17,759 bases of DNA from CAZUZD01 sp964624465. Lineage in GTDB: Bacteria; Planctomycetota; Planctomycetia; Isosphaerales; Isosphaeraceae. Every line of letters begins with the position of its first letter. Position 1 is the stretch's first letter. The translations under genes were made by a program, and so were the position numbers. The stretch lies in NCBI GenBank assembly GCA_964624465.1, contig CAZUZD010000106.1:1-17759 (forward strand), read 5' to 3'. Below are positions 6,897-13,574 of the stretch, piece by piece. The notes beneath the pieces were generated by a model. It saw only the letters and a program-made list of their open reading frames with translations. It was not told the DNA's origin and ran no database searches.

Positions 6897-8024
6897 CTGG
6901 GTGGTTTCCTTGCGGAACTGGCGGCCGGCGGTGCCGAGGATGGCCAGCGACTCGTTGAGGTCGCGGCAGGCGGCGTGGAGGTCGCCGGCCTTGTAGGCGT
7001 CCTCGGCCTGCTTGCGGATGCGGGTCAGCTCGGGCCAGTCGATCGTCCAGGCTTGCTCGACGGCGACGGCCTGCGACTGCTTGACCACCTCGGCCAGGCC
7101 GGCCAGGAGCTTGGCGTCGAGCGGGCAGTCGGCCGAGACGTACAGATTTTCCTCGACGTCGGCCCCCTTGGACTTGCGGCCGCCGAAGAGGCCGGCGAGG
7201 AAGGAGCCCCTGGCCTTGCGGCCGTCGGCGGCGACGCCGTTGGCCGGTTCGGTGCCCGGCTCGACCCAGGCGCCGACGCGGGCGACGATCACGGTCACGT
7301 TGTCCGACCCGCTCCGCAGGTTGGCCAGGTGCATCAGGTAGCGGGCGGCCGTCTCGGGGTGGAACTGGCTGGCGATCGCGCCGATCTCGGGGTCGGTGAC
7401 CGGGCCGGAGAGGCCGTCGGAGCAGACGACGTAGACGTCGCCGGTCTCGATCGGCAGCGGGCCCTCGATGTCGACGTCGACGGTCGGCTCGGGGCCCAGG
7501 CTCCGGGTGATCACGTTCTTGGGGTACGCCTTGTGGACGTGCTCGGGCTTCATGTGCCCTTTTTTGACCAGCTCCCAGACCAGGCTGTGGTCGAAGGAGA
7601 GCTGGTCGATGCGCCCCTGGCGGACGCGGTAGACCCGCGAGTCGCCGACGTGGGCGATCATGGCCCCGGCGGGCAGGAGGACCAGGGTCGAGCAGGTGGT
7701 GCCCATGCGATGGAAGTCGGGGCTGGCCTGCGACTTGGTGTAGATCTGGCCGCCGACCTCGTGGTACGCCTTCTCGAGCGCCTCCTCGGGGCTGCCGGCC
7801 TTGGTCTTCAGGTAGATGTGCGGGATGTTGTCGCAGGCGAGCTTGCTGGCCAGCTCGCCCACGGCGTGCGCGCCCATGCCGTCGGCGACCATGAACAGGT
7901 GGCCGCGGTTCTTGAAGCTCTCGGCGCCGGTGGCGCGCACGATCGCGAAGCTGTCCTGGTTGTTGGACCGCCGCATGCCGGTGTCGGTCGCGGCGCCTTC
8001 GACGATCTCGTCTGCAAAGTTCAC
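6885..8024 (-). CDS. PP2C-family (PPM) serine/threonine phosphatase with C-terminal extension
   Basis: Metal-dependent phosphatase that removes phosphate from Ser/Thr; the natural opponent of Hanks-type kinases such as the one at 1-1107. It has 379 residues with a GTG start at 8024 (AGAGGCGG eight bases upstream). Motifs in order: RRSNNQDS (18-25, metal Asp 24), VADGMGAHAVGE (46-57, metal Asp 48 and Gly 49), MGTTCSTLVLL (107-117), AHVGDSRVYR (124-133), ITRSLG (172-177), CSDGLSG (201-207, metal Asp 203) and SGSDNVTVIVAR (238-249, Asp 241). All metal ligands are present. The catalytic domain ends near 250. The remaining 130 residues are a Gly/Lys-rich linker and a helical region (about 295-370) of unknown role, perhaps a binding module. 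No membrane helix is present, so it is cytosolic. Confidence 0.93.
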   Translation of the reverse strand: MNFADEIVEGAATDTGMRRSNNQDSFAIVRATGAESFKNRGHLFMVADGMGAHAVGELASKLACDNIPHIYLKTKAGSPEEALEKAYHEVGGQIYTKSQASPDFHRMGTTCSTLVLLPAGAMIAHVGDSRVYRVRQGRIDQLSFDHSLVWELVKKGHMKPEHVHKAYPKNVITRSLGPEPTVDVDIEGPLPIETGDVYVVCSDGLSGPVTDPEIGAIASQFHPETAARYLMHLANLRSGSDNVTVIVARVGAWVEPGTEPANGVAADGRKARGSFLAGLFGGRKSKGADVEENLYVSADCPLDAKLLAGLAEVVKQSQAVAVEQAWTIDWPELTRIRKQAEDAYKAGDLHAACRDLNESLAILGTAGRQFRKETTQPSR

Positions 8025-8144
8025 CGGCCCGCCTCTGTGCTGAACCGCCCGGGGCGTCGGGACGCCCCGGCGGCGACCTGGTCCGTGCCGCCGGCCCGGG
8101 CGGTCCCCCGGCCGGGCGAACCGTCGCGGCGCCGTGACTCCCCA

Positions 8145-8173
8145 ATCTTCGAACGTCGGCCCCGGCCTGTCAA
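8145..8173 (-). promoter_or_regulatory. Promoter of the PP2C phosphatase gene
   Basis: On the minus strand there is a perfect -35 TTGACA (8173-8168), an ideal 17-base spacer, and GAAGAT (8150-8145) as -10, matching at three positions including the two most important (A2 and T6). This is the best -35 in the window. The leader would be about 115 bases. Confidence 0.55.
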
Positions 8174-8186
8174 ACGGTTGACGGCC
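8164..8186. promoter_or_regulatory. Inverted repeat over the phosphatase -35 box, possible operator
   Basis: GTCAA-ACGG-TTGAC (8169-8182) is a perfect five-base inverted repeat. It extends to GGCC (8164-8167) and GGCC (8183-8186), with one unpaired T at 8168. It covers the minus-strand TTGACA and a plus-strand TTGACG (8178-8183), so a protein bound here could affect both divergent genes. No plus-strand -10 is obvious. Confidence 0.35.
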
Positions 8187-8259
8187 GGCCCGGCACCCGA
8201 ATCGCGGCCTACCCAGCTACGCCGTGGCATCCGCTCCTGTGACGCCCCGGCCCGGAATC

Positions 8260-8286
8260 GGCCCCGGGCGGCGGCGGCCCGGGGCC
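8260..8286. repeat. Ten-base-arm GC hairpin upstream of the M16 gene
   Basis: GGCCCCGGGC (8260-8269), seven-base loop, GCCCGGGGCC (8277-8286). The pairing is perfect. It lies 112 bases before the M16 ATG and could form in the leader RNA if transcription starts upstream of it. In GC-rich DNA such stems also arise by chance. Confidence 0.4.
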
Positions 8287-8398
8287 AGGCATGGCGAGGG
8301 GCCCGGCGGTTTCGGTACCGTGTCCGGTGCCACGGCCCGAGCGGCCTCGACCCCTCTCCGGACGCTCCCCGTCCGCCCCTCGATCGACTGGGACCCGC

Positions 8399-11059
8399 AT
8401 GAGCGCCCCGCTGAACCTGCCCGAGATCGGATTCACCAAGGTCACCCTCGGCAACGGCCTGGACGTCATCGCCCGCCGGCAGCCGCACCTGCCGATCATC
8501 GCGGTGAACCTCTGGTACCACGTCGGGTCCAAGAACGAGGAGCGCCGGCAGCGCGGGTTCGCCCACCTCTTCGAGCACCTCATGTTCGAGGGCTCGGAGC
8601 ACTACCCCGGCGACTTCTTCAAGCCCCTGCAGCGTCGCGGCGCCAGCATCAACGGCTCGACCTCGACCGACCGCACCAACTACTACGAGGACATGCCCGT
8701 CGCCCACGTCGAGCTGGCGCTGGCCATGGAATCGGACCGGATGGCCAACCTTCTGCCGGCGCTCGACGACACGAAGCTCCGGGTCCAGAAGGACGTCGTC
8801 AAGAACGAGTACCGCCAGAACTACGCCAACCGCCCGTATGGCCAGGTCTGGCGGCTGCTGGCCGAGGCCCTGTACCCGCCCGACCACCCGTACAGCTGGC
8901 TGACGATCGGCGTGATGGAGGACGTCGAGGCGGCGACCCGCGACGACGTCGAGAGCTTCTTCCGGCGCTACTACGTGCCGGCCAACGCGAGCCTCTGCCT
9001 GGTGGGCGACCTCGACGAGTCGGCCGCGATCGCCCAGGCCGAGCGGTACTTCGGCGGCATCCCCGGCGGGGCCTCGGCGCCCCGGCCGCACGCGCCGGCC
9101 ATCGAGCTGGGCACGGGCCGGGCCCTGGTGCTGCACGACAACGTCGAGCTCGACCGCGGCTACCGGCTCTGGCCCACCGTGCCGCACTTCGCCCCCGACG
9201 ACGCCGCCCTGGCGCTGCTGGCCGACGTGCTGGCCCGCGGCAAGGCCAGCCGGCTGTACCGCACCCTGGTCATCGAGCGCCAGATCGCGCAGGACGTGAC
9301 CGCGTACCAGGGGGGCCGCGAGCTGGCCGGCAGCTTCGGGGTGGTCACGACCGTGCGGCCGGGCCACTCGGTGGCCGAGGCCGACGCGATCGTCGACGCC
9401 GCCGTGGCCGACCTGGCCGCGCACGGGCCCACCCCCGACGAGCTGGAGCGGGCCCGCACCGCGCGGGCGGCCGCGTTCCTGTACTCGCTCGACAACGTCG
9501 GCGGCTTCGGCGGCGTGGCCGACCGCCTGAACGCGTACAACACGTACCTGGGCGACCCGTCGCGGTTCCGCCAGGACCTCGACCGGTTCCGGGCCGTCAC
9601 CCCCGGGGCGATCGCCGCCGCGGCCCGGACGTACCTCGAAGGCCGACCGGCCGTGAGCCTGACCGTCCGCGGCCGCGCCACGGCGCCGACGGTGGTGCCG
9701 CCGCTCGACCGCACCGTGCCGCCGCGGCCGGCGCCGGTGGTGGCCTATCGCGCGCCGAAGCCCGTGGTGCGGCGGCTCGCCGGCGGCGCCGAGCTCTGGG
9801 TGATCCCGCGCCGGGACCTGCCGATCATCGCCGCCACGGCCGTCGTCGACGCCGGCGCCGCCGCCCACGGCCCCGAGCGCGGCGGCCTGGCCGAGCTGAC
9901 GGCGAACCTGCTCGACGAGGGCACGGCGCGCTACAGCACGCAGGAGCTGGCGCTGGCCGCCGAGCGGCTCGGCACCAGCCTGGGCACCTCGGCCGGCTGG
10001 GACGGCTCGTACGTGAGCCTCCAGTGCCTGAGCCCGCACCTGGAGGCGAGCCTCGACCTGGCCACCGAGGTGCTGCTGCGGCCCACGTTCCCGGCGCAGG
10101 AGTTTGCGCGGATCCAGGGCCAGACCCTCGCCGCCCTCCGCGCCGAGCGCGACAGTGCCGAGTCGCGGGCCTCGCGCGCCCTGCTCCGCGCCATCTACCC
10201 CGAGGGGCACCCCTACCGCGTGCCCGTCGACGGCGACGAGGCGACCGTGGCCGCCCTGACCCGCGACGACCTGGTGGCGTTCCACGACCGGTTCTACCGG
10301 CCGACCCGCGCCGCCTGGGTGGTGGCCGGTGACGTCGACCCCGACGCCGTGGCCGCGCTGCTCGACGCCAGGCTCGCCGGCTGGGTCCCGAACCCCGAGC
10401 GGACCGCGACCCCGACGGTCCCCGAGGCACCCGGCGTCGGCTCGCGGCCGAGAATCCTGCTGCTGGACCGCCCCGGGGCGCCCCAGTCGGTGGTGCGGGT
10501 CGGCCACATCGGCATCGACCGCCGGCACCCGGACTACGACAGCCTGGTCGTCTTCAACCAGATCCTCGGCGGCCTGTTCACCTCGCGGCTCAACGAGGTG
10601 CTCCGCGAGCAGAAGGGGTACACGTACGGCATCCGCAGCCACTTCGACGTCCGCCGCGGCGCCGGGCCGTTCTCGGTGGGTGCGTCGCTGGAGAGCGGCC
10701 GGCTGGCCGAGGCCCTGGCCGACCTCCGCGTCGAGGTCGAGGCCCTGCTCGACGATCGGCCGCCGACCGAGACCGAGCTCGACGACGCCCGCCGCAGCCT
10801 GATCGAGGGCCAGGCCCGCCACTTCGAGACCCCCTCGGCGCTGGTCTCGCGCTACGCCGGCCTGTTCCTGCACGGCCTGCCCCCCGACCACCACGCCGGC
10901 CTGGCCGACCGCCTGGGCGCCGTCACCGTCGCCAGCATGCAGGCCGCCGCCCGGACCCACCTCCGCCCCGAGTCGTTCGTGGTCGTCGTCGTCGCTGATG
11001 CCGACGCCGTCGCCCCCGGCCTCGATCGGCTCGCCTGGGGCCCCCTCGAACGGATGTGA
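8399..11059 (+). CDS. M16-family zinc metallopeptidase, two fused halves (one active, one degenerate)
   Basis: An 886-residue pitrilysin-family protein that hydrolyses peptides or small proteins inside a clam-shell chamber. ATG 8399 opens MSAPLNLPEIGFTKVTLGNGL, the usual first strand of the fold. The N-terminal half has the inverted zinc motif HLFEH (56-60; His 56, His 60, catalytic Glu 59) and the third ligand Glu 137 in VVKNEYRQ. The C-terminal half begins near 455. At the equivalent site it reads AELTAN (498-503), so all three catalytic residues are replaced. It keeps the Arg 730 / Tyr 741-743 substrate-binding pair in FTSRLNEVLREQKGYTYG. One active plus one inactive half, as in the PqqF/pitrilysin style, is the expected complete enzyme. 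There is no signal peptide, so it is probably cytosolic. The substrate is unknown. Confidence 0.93.
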   Translation: MSAPLNLPEIGFTKVTLGNGLDVIARRQPHLPIIAVNLWYHVGSKNEERRQRGFAHLFEHLMFEGSEHYPGDFFKPLQRRGASINGSTSTDRTNYYEDMPVAHVELALAMESDRMANLLPALDDTKLRVQKDVVKNEYRQNYANRPYGQVWRLLAEALYPPDHPYSWLTIGVMEDVEAATRDDVESFFRRYYVPANASLCLVGDLDESAAIAQAERYFGGIPGGASAPRPHAPAIELGTGRALVLHDNVELDRGYRLWPTVPHFAPDDAALALLADVLARGKASRLYRTLVIERQIAQDVTAYQGGRELAGSFGVVTTVRPGHSVAEADAIVDAAVADLAAHGPTPDELERARTARAAAFLYSLDNVGGFGGVADRLNAYNTYLGDPSRFRQDLDRFRAVTPGAIAAAARTYLEGRPAVSLTVRGRATAPTVVPPLDRTVPPRPAPVVAYRAPKPVVRRLAGGAELWVIPRRDLPIIAATAVVDAGAAAHGPERGGLAELTANLLDEGTARYSTQELALAAERLGTSLGTSAGWDGSYVSLQCLSPHLEASLDLATEVLLRPTFPAQEFARIQGQTLAALRAERDSAESRASRALLRAIYPEGHPYRVPVDGDEATVAALTRDDLVAFHDRFYRPTRAAWVVAGDVDPDAVAALLDARLAGWVPNPERTATPTVPEAPGVGSRPRILLLDRPGAPQSVVRVGHIGIDRRHPDYDSLVVFNQILGGLFTSRLNEVLREQKGYTYGIRSHFDVRRGAGPFSVGASLESGRLAEALADLRVEVEALLDDRPPTETELDDARRSLIEGQARHFETPSALVSRYAGLFLHGLPPDHHAGLADRLGAVTVASMQAAARTHLRPESFVVVVVADADAVAPGLDRLAWGPLERM

Positions 11060-11125
11060 CGCCGCCCGCCCGAGCCCCGGACCGTCGCCCCCCGCGTCCC
11101 GGGCCAGGAATCGGGCACCCCCGAG

Positions 11126-11142
11126 GATCCGCCCTACGGATC
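11126..11142. terminator. Small hairpin after the M16 gene
   Basis: GATCCG-CCCTA-CGGATC, six-base arms, 67 bases after the M16 stop. There is no T-run. A terminator role is only possible. Otherwise the 296-base gap 11060-11355 holds nothing recognisable apart from the promoter candidate at 11265-11293. Confidence 0.25.
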
Positions 11143-11264
11143 GAGACCATTCCGTCTGCCCGGGTCTGCGGTCCACCGCGGGTCCGGATCCGGGGCCGTT
11201 GCGGCGATTGCATGCAGAAATGCGGACTGCTTTCGTTCGGTCGTCCATTTCCGGTGTCGTCGCG

Positions 11265-11293
11265 CTGCGAACGAACCAGCGATTGGTTACGAT
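11265..11293 (+). promoter_or_regulatory. Candidate promoter with overlapping inverted repeat, upstream of the membrane-protein gene
   Basis: TACGAT (11288-11293) matches the -10 consensus at four positions. CTGCGA (11265-11270) is a poor -35 at 17 bases. AACCA-GCGAT-TGGTT (11274-11288) is an inverted repeat lying in the spacer up to the first base of the -10, a typical operator position. The leader would be about 55 bases to ATG 11356. Confidence 0.3.
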
Positions 11294-11355
11294 CGCCGAC
11301 TCTCCCCTCGATCGTTCCGTGTTACCCCGCCGCCCGTCGTCCGTCCGGGGCCTGC

Positions 11356-11862
11356 ATGCGGATGGGGATGCCCACGCCGAGCACCCGCGAGGTCGAGCCC
11401 GCCGCCACGCCGCCCGAGCGTGGCGCGGGGCCTGGCGCGCGCCGGGGTGCGGCGCGGCTGGCCGGATTGCTCTGGGCCGGATTCGGCCTGGTCCTCTGCG
11501 GCGGGGCCCTGGTCGCGGTGGCCGCCGGCTGGATCCACGCGGCCGGGCCGATGCTGGCGGCGGGGTTCTGGGCCTGGGCCGGCGCCATCTTCGTCGCCGC
11601 CGGCTGGCGGACCCTGCGGCCGCGCGGGCCGGCGTCCGAGGTCGGGCTCAGGCTCCGCTGGGACGCCATCGGCTCGATCGGATTCGCGCTGCTGCTGATC
11701 GCCTGCGACTGGCTGTACTACGGCCTGGAGCTGCGCGCGAGCGTCGATCACACCCTGCATCAGGTGCTGGTGGCCCCCATCGTCGCCGGCCTGCTGGCGC
11801 TGCACGCCACGCGATCGGCCGGGACCGCTCCCCCCGACGACCCCACGCCGCCGGCGGCCTGA
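11356..11862 (+). CDS. Small integral membrane protein, four predicted helices, function unknown
   Basis: A 168-residue protein. The start is uncertain among ATG 11356, 11362 and 11368. I took the first, which follows GGGG at a fair distance and sits downstream of a candidate promoter. In-frame extension to 11056 runs through sequence without protein character. Residues 1-33 are Pro/Arg/Gly-rich and cytoplasmic in style. Hydrophobic segments lie at about 34-57, 62-83, 105-123 and 135-151, with an Arg-rich loop (85-102) between the second and third. The C-terminal tail is Pro/Asp-rich. No motif or family is recognised. It is separated from the OsmC gene by 89 bases, so co-transcription is possible but unproven. 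Confidence 0.7.
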   Translation: MRMGMPTPSTREVEPAATPPERGAGPGARRGAARLAGLLWAGFGLVLCGGALVAVAAGWIHAAGPMLAAGFWAWAGAIFVAAGWRTLRPRGPASEVGLRLRWDAIGSIGFALLLIACDWLYYGLELRASVDHTLHQVLVAPIVAGLLALHATRSAGTAPPDDPTPPAA

Positions 11863-11901
11863 GCGGTCGCCAGGCGGTTGCCAGCGGTGCCGGCCGCCGG
11901 G

Positions 11902-11907
11902 CATGAT
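11902..11907 (+). promoter_or_regulatory. Weak candidate -10 box upstream of the OsmC-family gene
   Basis: CATGAT (preceded by G) matches the consensus at four of six positions and lies 45 bases before ATG 11952. No -35 was recognised. Read-through from the membrane-protein gene is the alternative. Confidence 0.2.
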
Positions 11908-11951
11908 CCGGGACCGGACGCAGGATCGCCGCCACGGGGGACCGCCGCCTC

Positions 11952-12464
11952 ATGAACGCCGAGCAACTGCGGGCCCTCCAGGCCCCGCTCAAGGACCGCT
12001 ACCGCGAGACGCCCGCCACGGCGCAGGTGACCCTGCAAGCCCGGGGGGTGCTGCACCCCGGATCGCAGACCTGCGCGGTCGAGGGCCTGAACCCCGTCGC
12101 CGCCGGCCTGCACCCGATGGCCGGCGGCGACGGCACCGCCGCCTGCGCCGGCGACATGCTGCTGCAAGCGCTGGTCGCCTGCGCCGGCGTCACCCTGACG
12201 ACGGTCGCCACCGCCATGGGCATCCCGATCCGATCCGGGACGATCACGGCCGAGGGCGACCTGGACTTCCGCGGCACCCTGGGCGTGGCCCGCGACGTGC
12301 CCGTCGGCTTCACCGCCATCCGCCTGGCGGCCCGGCTCGACGCCGACGCCACGCCCGAGCAGCTGGCCAAGCTCCTGCAGCTCACCGAGCGCTACTGCGT
12401 CGTGTTCCAGACCCTCAGGACCCCGCCCCTGCTGACGAGTTCCCTGGTCGACCCCGGCGCCTGA
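11952..12464 (+). CDS. OsmC-family protein (OsmC/Ohr-type thiol peroxidase fold)
   Basis: A 170-residue cytosolic protein of the usual OsmC size. Characterised members reduce organic hydroperoxides using a pair of cysteines. Here the first is in LVACAGVTL (Cys 77, at the start of the central helix, as in the family) and the second in ERYCVVFQTL (Cys 149). Both are present, so peroxidase activity is plausible. Two further cysteines (41 and 65) are extra. The GDGTAACAGDMLLQALVACAGVTLT region and the late TPEQLAKLLQLTERYC segment are typical of the OsmC subgroup rather than Ohr. ATG 11952 has GGGGGA about ten bases upstream. A detoxification role is inferred from the family. The neighbours give no further information. 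Confidence 0.85.
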   Translation: MNAEQLRALQAPLKDRYRETPATAQVTLQARGVLHPGSQTCAVEGLNPVAAGLHPMAGGDGTAACAGDMLLQALVACAGVTLTTVATAMGIPIRSGTITAEGDLDFRGTLGVARDVPVGFTAIRLAARLDADATPEQLAKLLQLTERYCVVFQTLRTPPLLTSSLVDPGA

Positions 12465-12518
12465 GGGGGGTCCAGGGGGTTCCCGACCTGACCCGACCCG
12501 GACCGAGGTCCCACCCGC

Positions 12519-13055
12519 ATGTCCGAGGCTGCGCCGGATCCGGAGCCGACCGCTCCCGCTGCGCCCGCCCCCGGCGCGGCCGGAGCGGAGGGTCCGGCGT
12601 TGCTGGCCGTGGACATCGGGCTGCACACCGGCGTGGCCCGCTACGGGGCCGACGGCCGGCTGGAGTGGTACCGCTCGCAGCACTACGGCAACATGGCCCG
12701 GCTGCGTCGTGGGGTGCACGGCGTGCTGGCGGCGAACCCGGGCCTGGAGCGGGTGGTGCTCGAAGGGGGCGGCCCGATCGCCGAGGTCTGGGCCCGCGAG
12801 GCCGGGCGCCTGGGGCTGGTGGTGCGGCGGATCTCGGCCGAGCGCTGGCGGACCCTGTTCTTCATCCCCTCCGACCACGTCGACCGCGACCGCGCCAAGG
12901 CCACCGCCGACTGGATGGCCCGCCGCGTCGTCCTCTGGTCCGGCCTGCCCCGCCCCAAGGCGCTCCGCCACGACGCCGCCGAGGCCATCCTCATCGGCCT
13001 CTGGGGCGTCCTCGACGCCGGCTGGCTCGGCCGCGCCCCCGACCTGCGGCCGTGA
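12519..13055 (+). CDS. RuvC-like / RNase H-fold putative nuclease
   Basis: A 178-residue protein. After a disordered Ala/Pro lead (1-26) it follows the RuvC layout. Strand 1 is LLAVDIGLHTGVARY with Asp 32. There is then a strand ending in VVLEGGG with Glu 82. Next comes the ISAERWRTLFF segment followed by a helix DRDRAKATADWMARRVV. The final helix, HDAAEAILIGLWG, has His 151, Asp 152 and Glu 155. In RuvC the catalytic acids sit at exactly these places (beta-1 Asp, beta-4 Glu, last-helix Asp pair), and the 'W..., Lys..., acidic last helix' pattern resembles phage and viral RuvC-like resolvases. It is shorter at the middle than RuvC proper and is not the housekeeping ruvC (no ruvA/ruvB nearby). 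The activity is an inference. A GAGG site lies ten bases before ATG 12519. It sits beside a palindrome-rich island. Confidence 0.7.
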   Translation: MSEAAPDPEPTAPAAPAPGAAGAEGPALLAVDIGLHTGVARYGADGRLEWYRSQHYGNMARLRRGVHGVLAANPGLERVVLEGGGPIAEVWAREAGRLGLVVRRISAERWRTLFFIPSDHVDRDRAKATADWMARRVVLWSGLPRPKALRHDAAEAILIGLWGVLDAGWLGRAPDLRP

Positions 13056-13056
13056 C

Positions 13057-13071
13057 GCGGCCCCTGGCCGC
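13057..13071 (+). terminator. Hairpin right after the RuvC-like gene
   Basis: GCGGCC-CCT-GGCCGC, perfect six-base arms starting two bases after the stop codon. There is no T-run. Confidence 0.3.
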
Positions 13072-13091
13072 CGTCCGCCCCACTTGGCTCC

Positions 13092-13179
13092 CGAGGACGA
13101 GACCCCGGGCACCGCGCGCCGGGCCATCGAGCCGGGTCGCTCCGCGGCCGGGGGGCTGGGGTCTCGTCCTCGAGACCCC
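13092..13179. repeat. Nested inverted repeats (15-base arms plus inner hairpin)
   Basis: CGAGGACGAGACCCC (13092-13106) is repeated as its exact reverse complement at 13158-13172. The second copy also folds with the following bases: GGGGTCTCG (13158-13166), TCCT, CGAGACCCC (13171-13179). Two competing stems are therefore possible. Confidence 0.75.
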
Positions 13180-13251
13180 GGCGAAGCGCCGGGGAAGCCG
13201 GGGTCCGAGGACGGACCCCAGCCACCCGGGAAGGACAAGACCCCGGGTACC
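13094..13251. repeat. Direct repeat pair, 20 bases
   Basis: The bases 13094-13113 and 13232-13251 match at 18 of 20 positions (core AGACCCCGGG replaced only at flanking sites). The pair brackets the hairpins at 13158-13179 and 13200-13219. Confidence 0.6.
13200..13219. repeat. Seven-base-arm hairpin
   Basis: GGGGTCC (13200-13206), GAGGAC loop, GGACCCC (13213-13219). The loop itself repeats the GAGGAC seen at 13093-13098. Confidence 0.55.
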
Positions 13252-13298
13252 CGGCGGGCACCCCATTCCTGCAGTCATGCCCGGAGACGCCCACAGCC

Positions 13299-13532
13299 GG
13301 GTAGCCCGGACGACTTGTTCGTCCGGGTCGCGCAGCGACAGGCGGCGTCGGTCCAGCCGTTCGACTGGACGACCGACCGTCCAGACCTGGTCCGTCAGAC
13401 CCTCACAAACCGGGTGCCCCATCCCAATCGCCTTCGGGAGCGTTGGTGAATCCTCCGCCTGAGGACACGCGGGGGCGGCCCTGACGCCGCCTGTCGCTGC
13501 GCGACCCGGACAACAAGTTGTCCGGGCTACCC
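13299..13532. repeat. Inverted-repeat element with 50-base arms (REP/BIME- or MITE-like)
   Basis: Left arm 13299-13349 (51 bases) and right arm 13483-13532 (50 bases) are reverse complements apart from one substitution and one single-base indel. Each arm carries its own hairpin at the outer end. The left is CCCGGACGA / TCGTCCGGG around five bases (13305-13327). The right is CCCGGACAAC / GTTGTCCGGG around two bases (13505-13526). The two differences fall inside these hairpins and both versions still pair. The 133-base centre holds further small palindromes (13351-13370, 13451-13465) and no gene. No flanking target-site duplication is evident and no transposase is nearby. It fits a non-autonomous mobile palindromic element lying between two gene ends. 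Confidence 0.8.
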
Positions 13533-13574
13533 CCTGCTCCGTTTTGCGGGCGATTTCCGTTCAACCCACCCGGC

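Larger units (their letters stand above)
8025..8398. other. Divergent intergenic region between phosphatase and M16 peptidase
   Basis: There are 374 bases without a credible gene. It contains a strong minus-strand promoter candidate (8145-8173), an inverted repeat over two back-to-back TTGAC boxes (8164-8186) and a GC-rich hairpin (8260-8286). In-frame extensions of the M16 reading frame into it give only Pro/Arg-rich sequence. Confidence 0.7.
13056..13574. other. Gene-free palindrome-rich island between convergent genes
   Basis: There are 519 bases between the stops of the RuvC-like gene (plus) and mrp (minus) with no credible gene; the open frames crossing it have no protein character. It holds nested hairpins and direct and inverted repeats, described individually, plus the long inverted-repeat element at 13299-13532. 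It is the only such region in the window. Confidence 0.8.

Noticed and set aside
8178..8206. Plus-strand promoter for the M16 gene from TTGACG
   Set aside because: No acceptable -10 follows at 16-18 bases (sequence near 8201-8206 is ATCGCG). I keep the box only as part of the inverted repeat.
8021..11248. A 1075-codon open frame on the minus strand
   Set aside because: It lies antisense to the M16 peptidase. Its translation is Gly/Arg/Ala/Val-rich without motifs, as expected for the mirror of a GC-rich gene, while the plus strand shows HLFEH and the full M16 fold.
13092..13251. Possible CRISPR array in the repeat island
   Set aside because: The repeats are only two or three copies, mostly inverted, with irregular spacing, and no cas gene is present.
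11903..13462. Long plus-strand frame crossing the OsmC, RuvC-like and repeat regions
   Set aside because: Arg/Pro/Gly-rich shadow; it continues straight through the palindromes and has no family resemblance.
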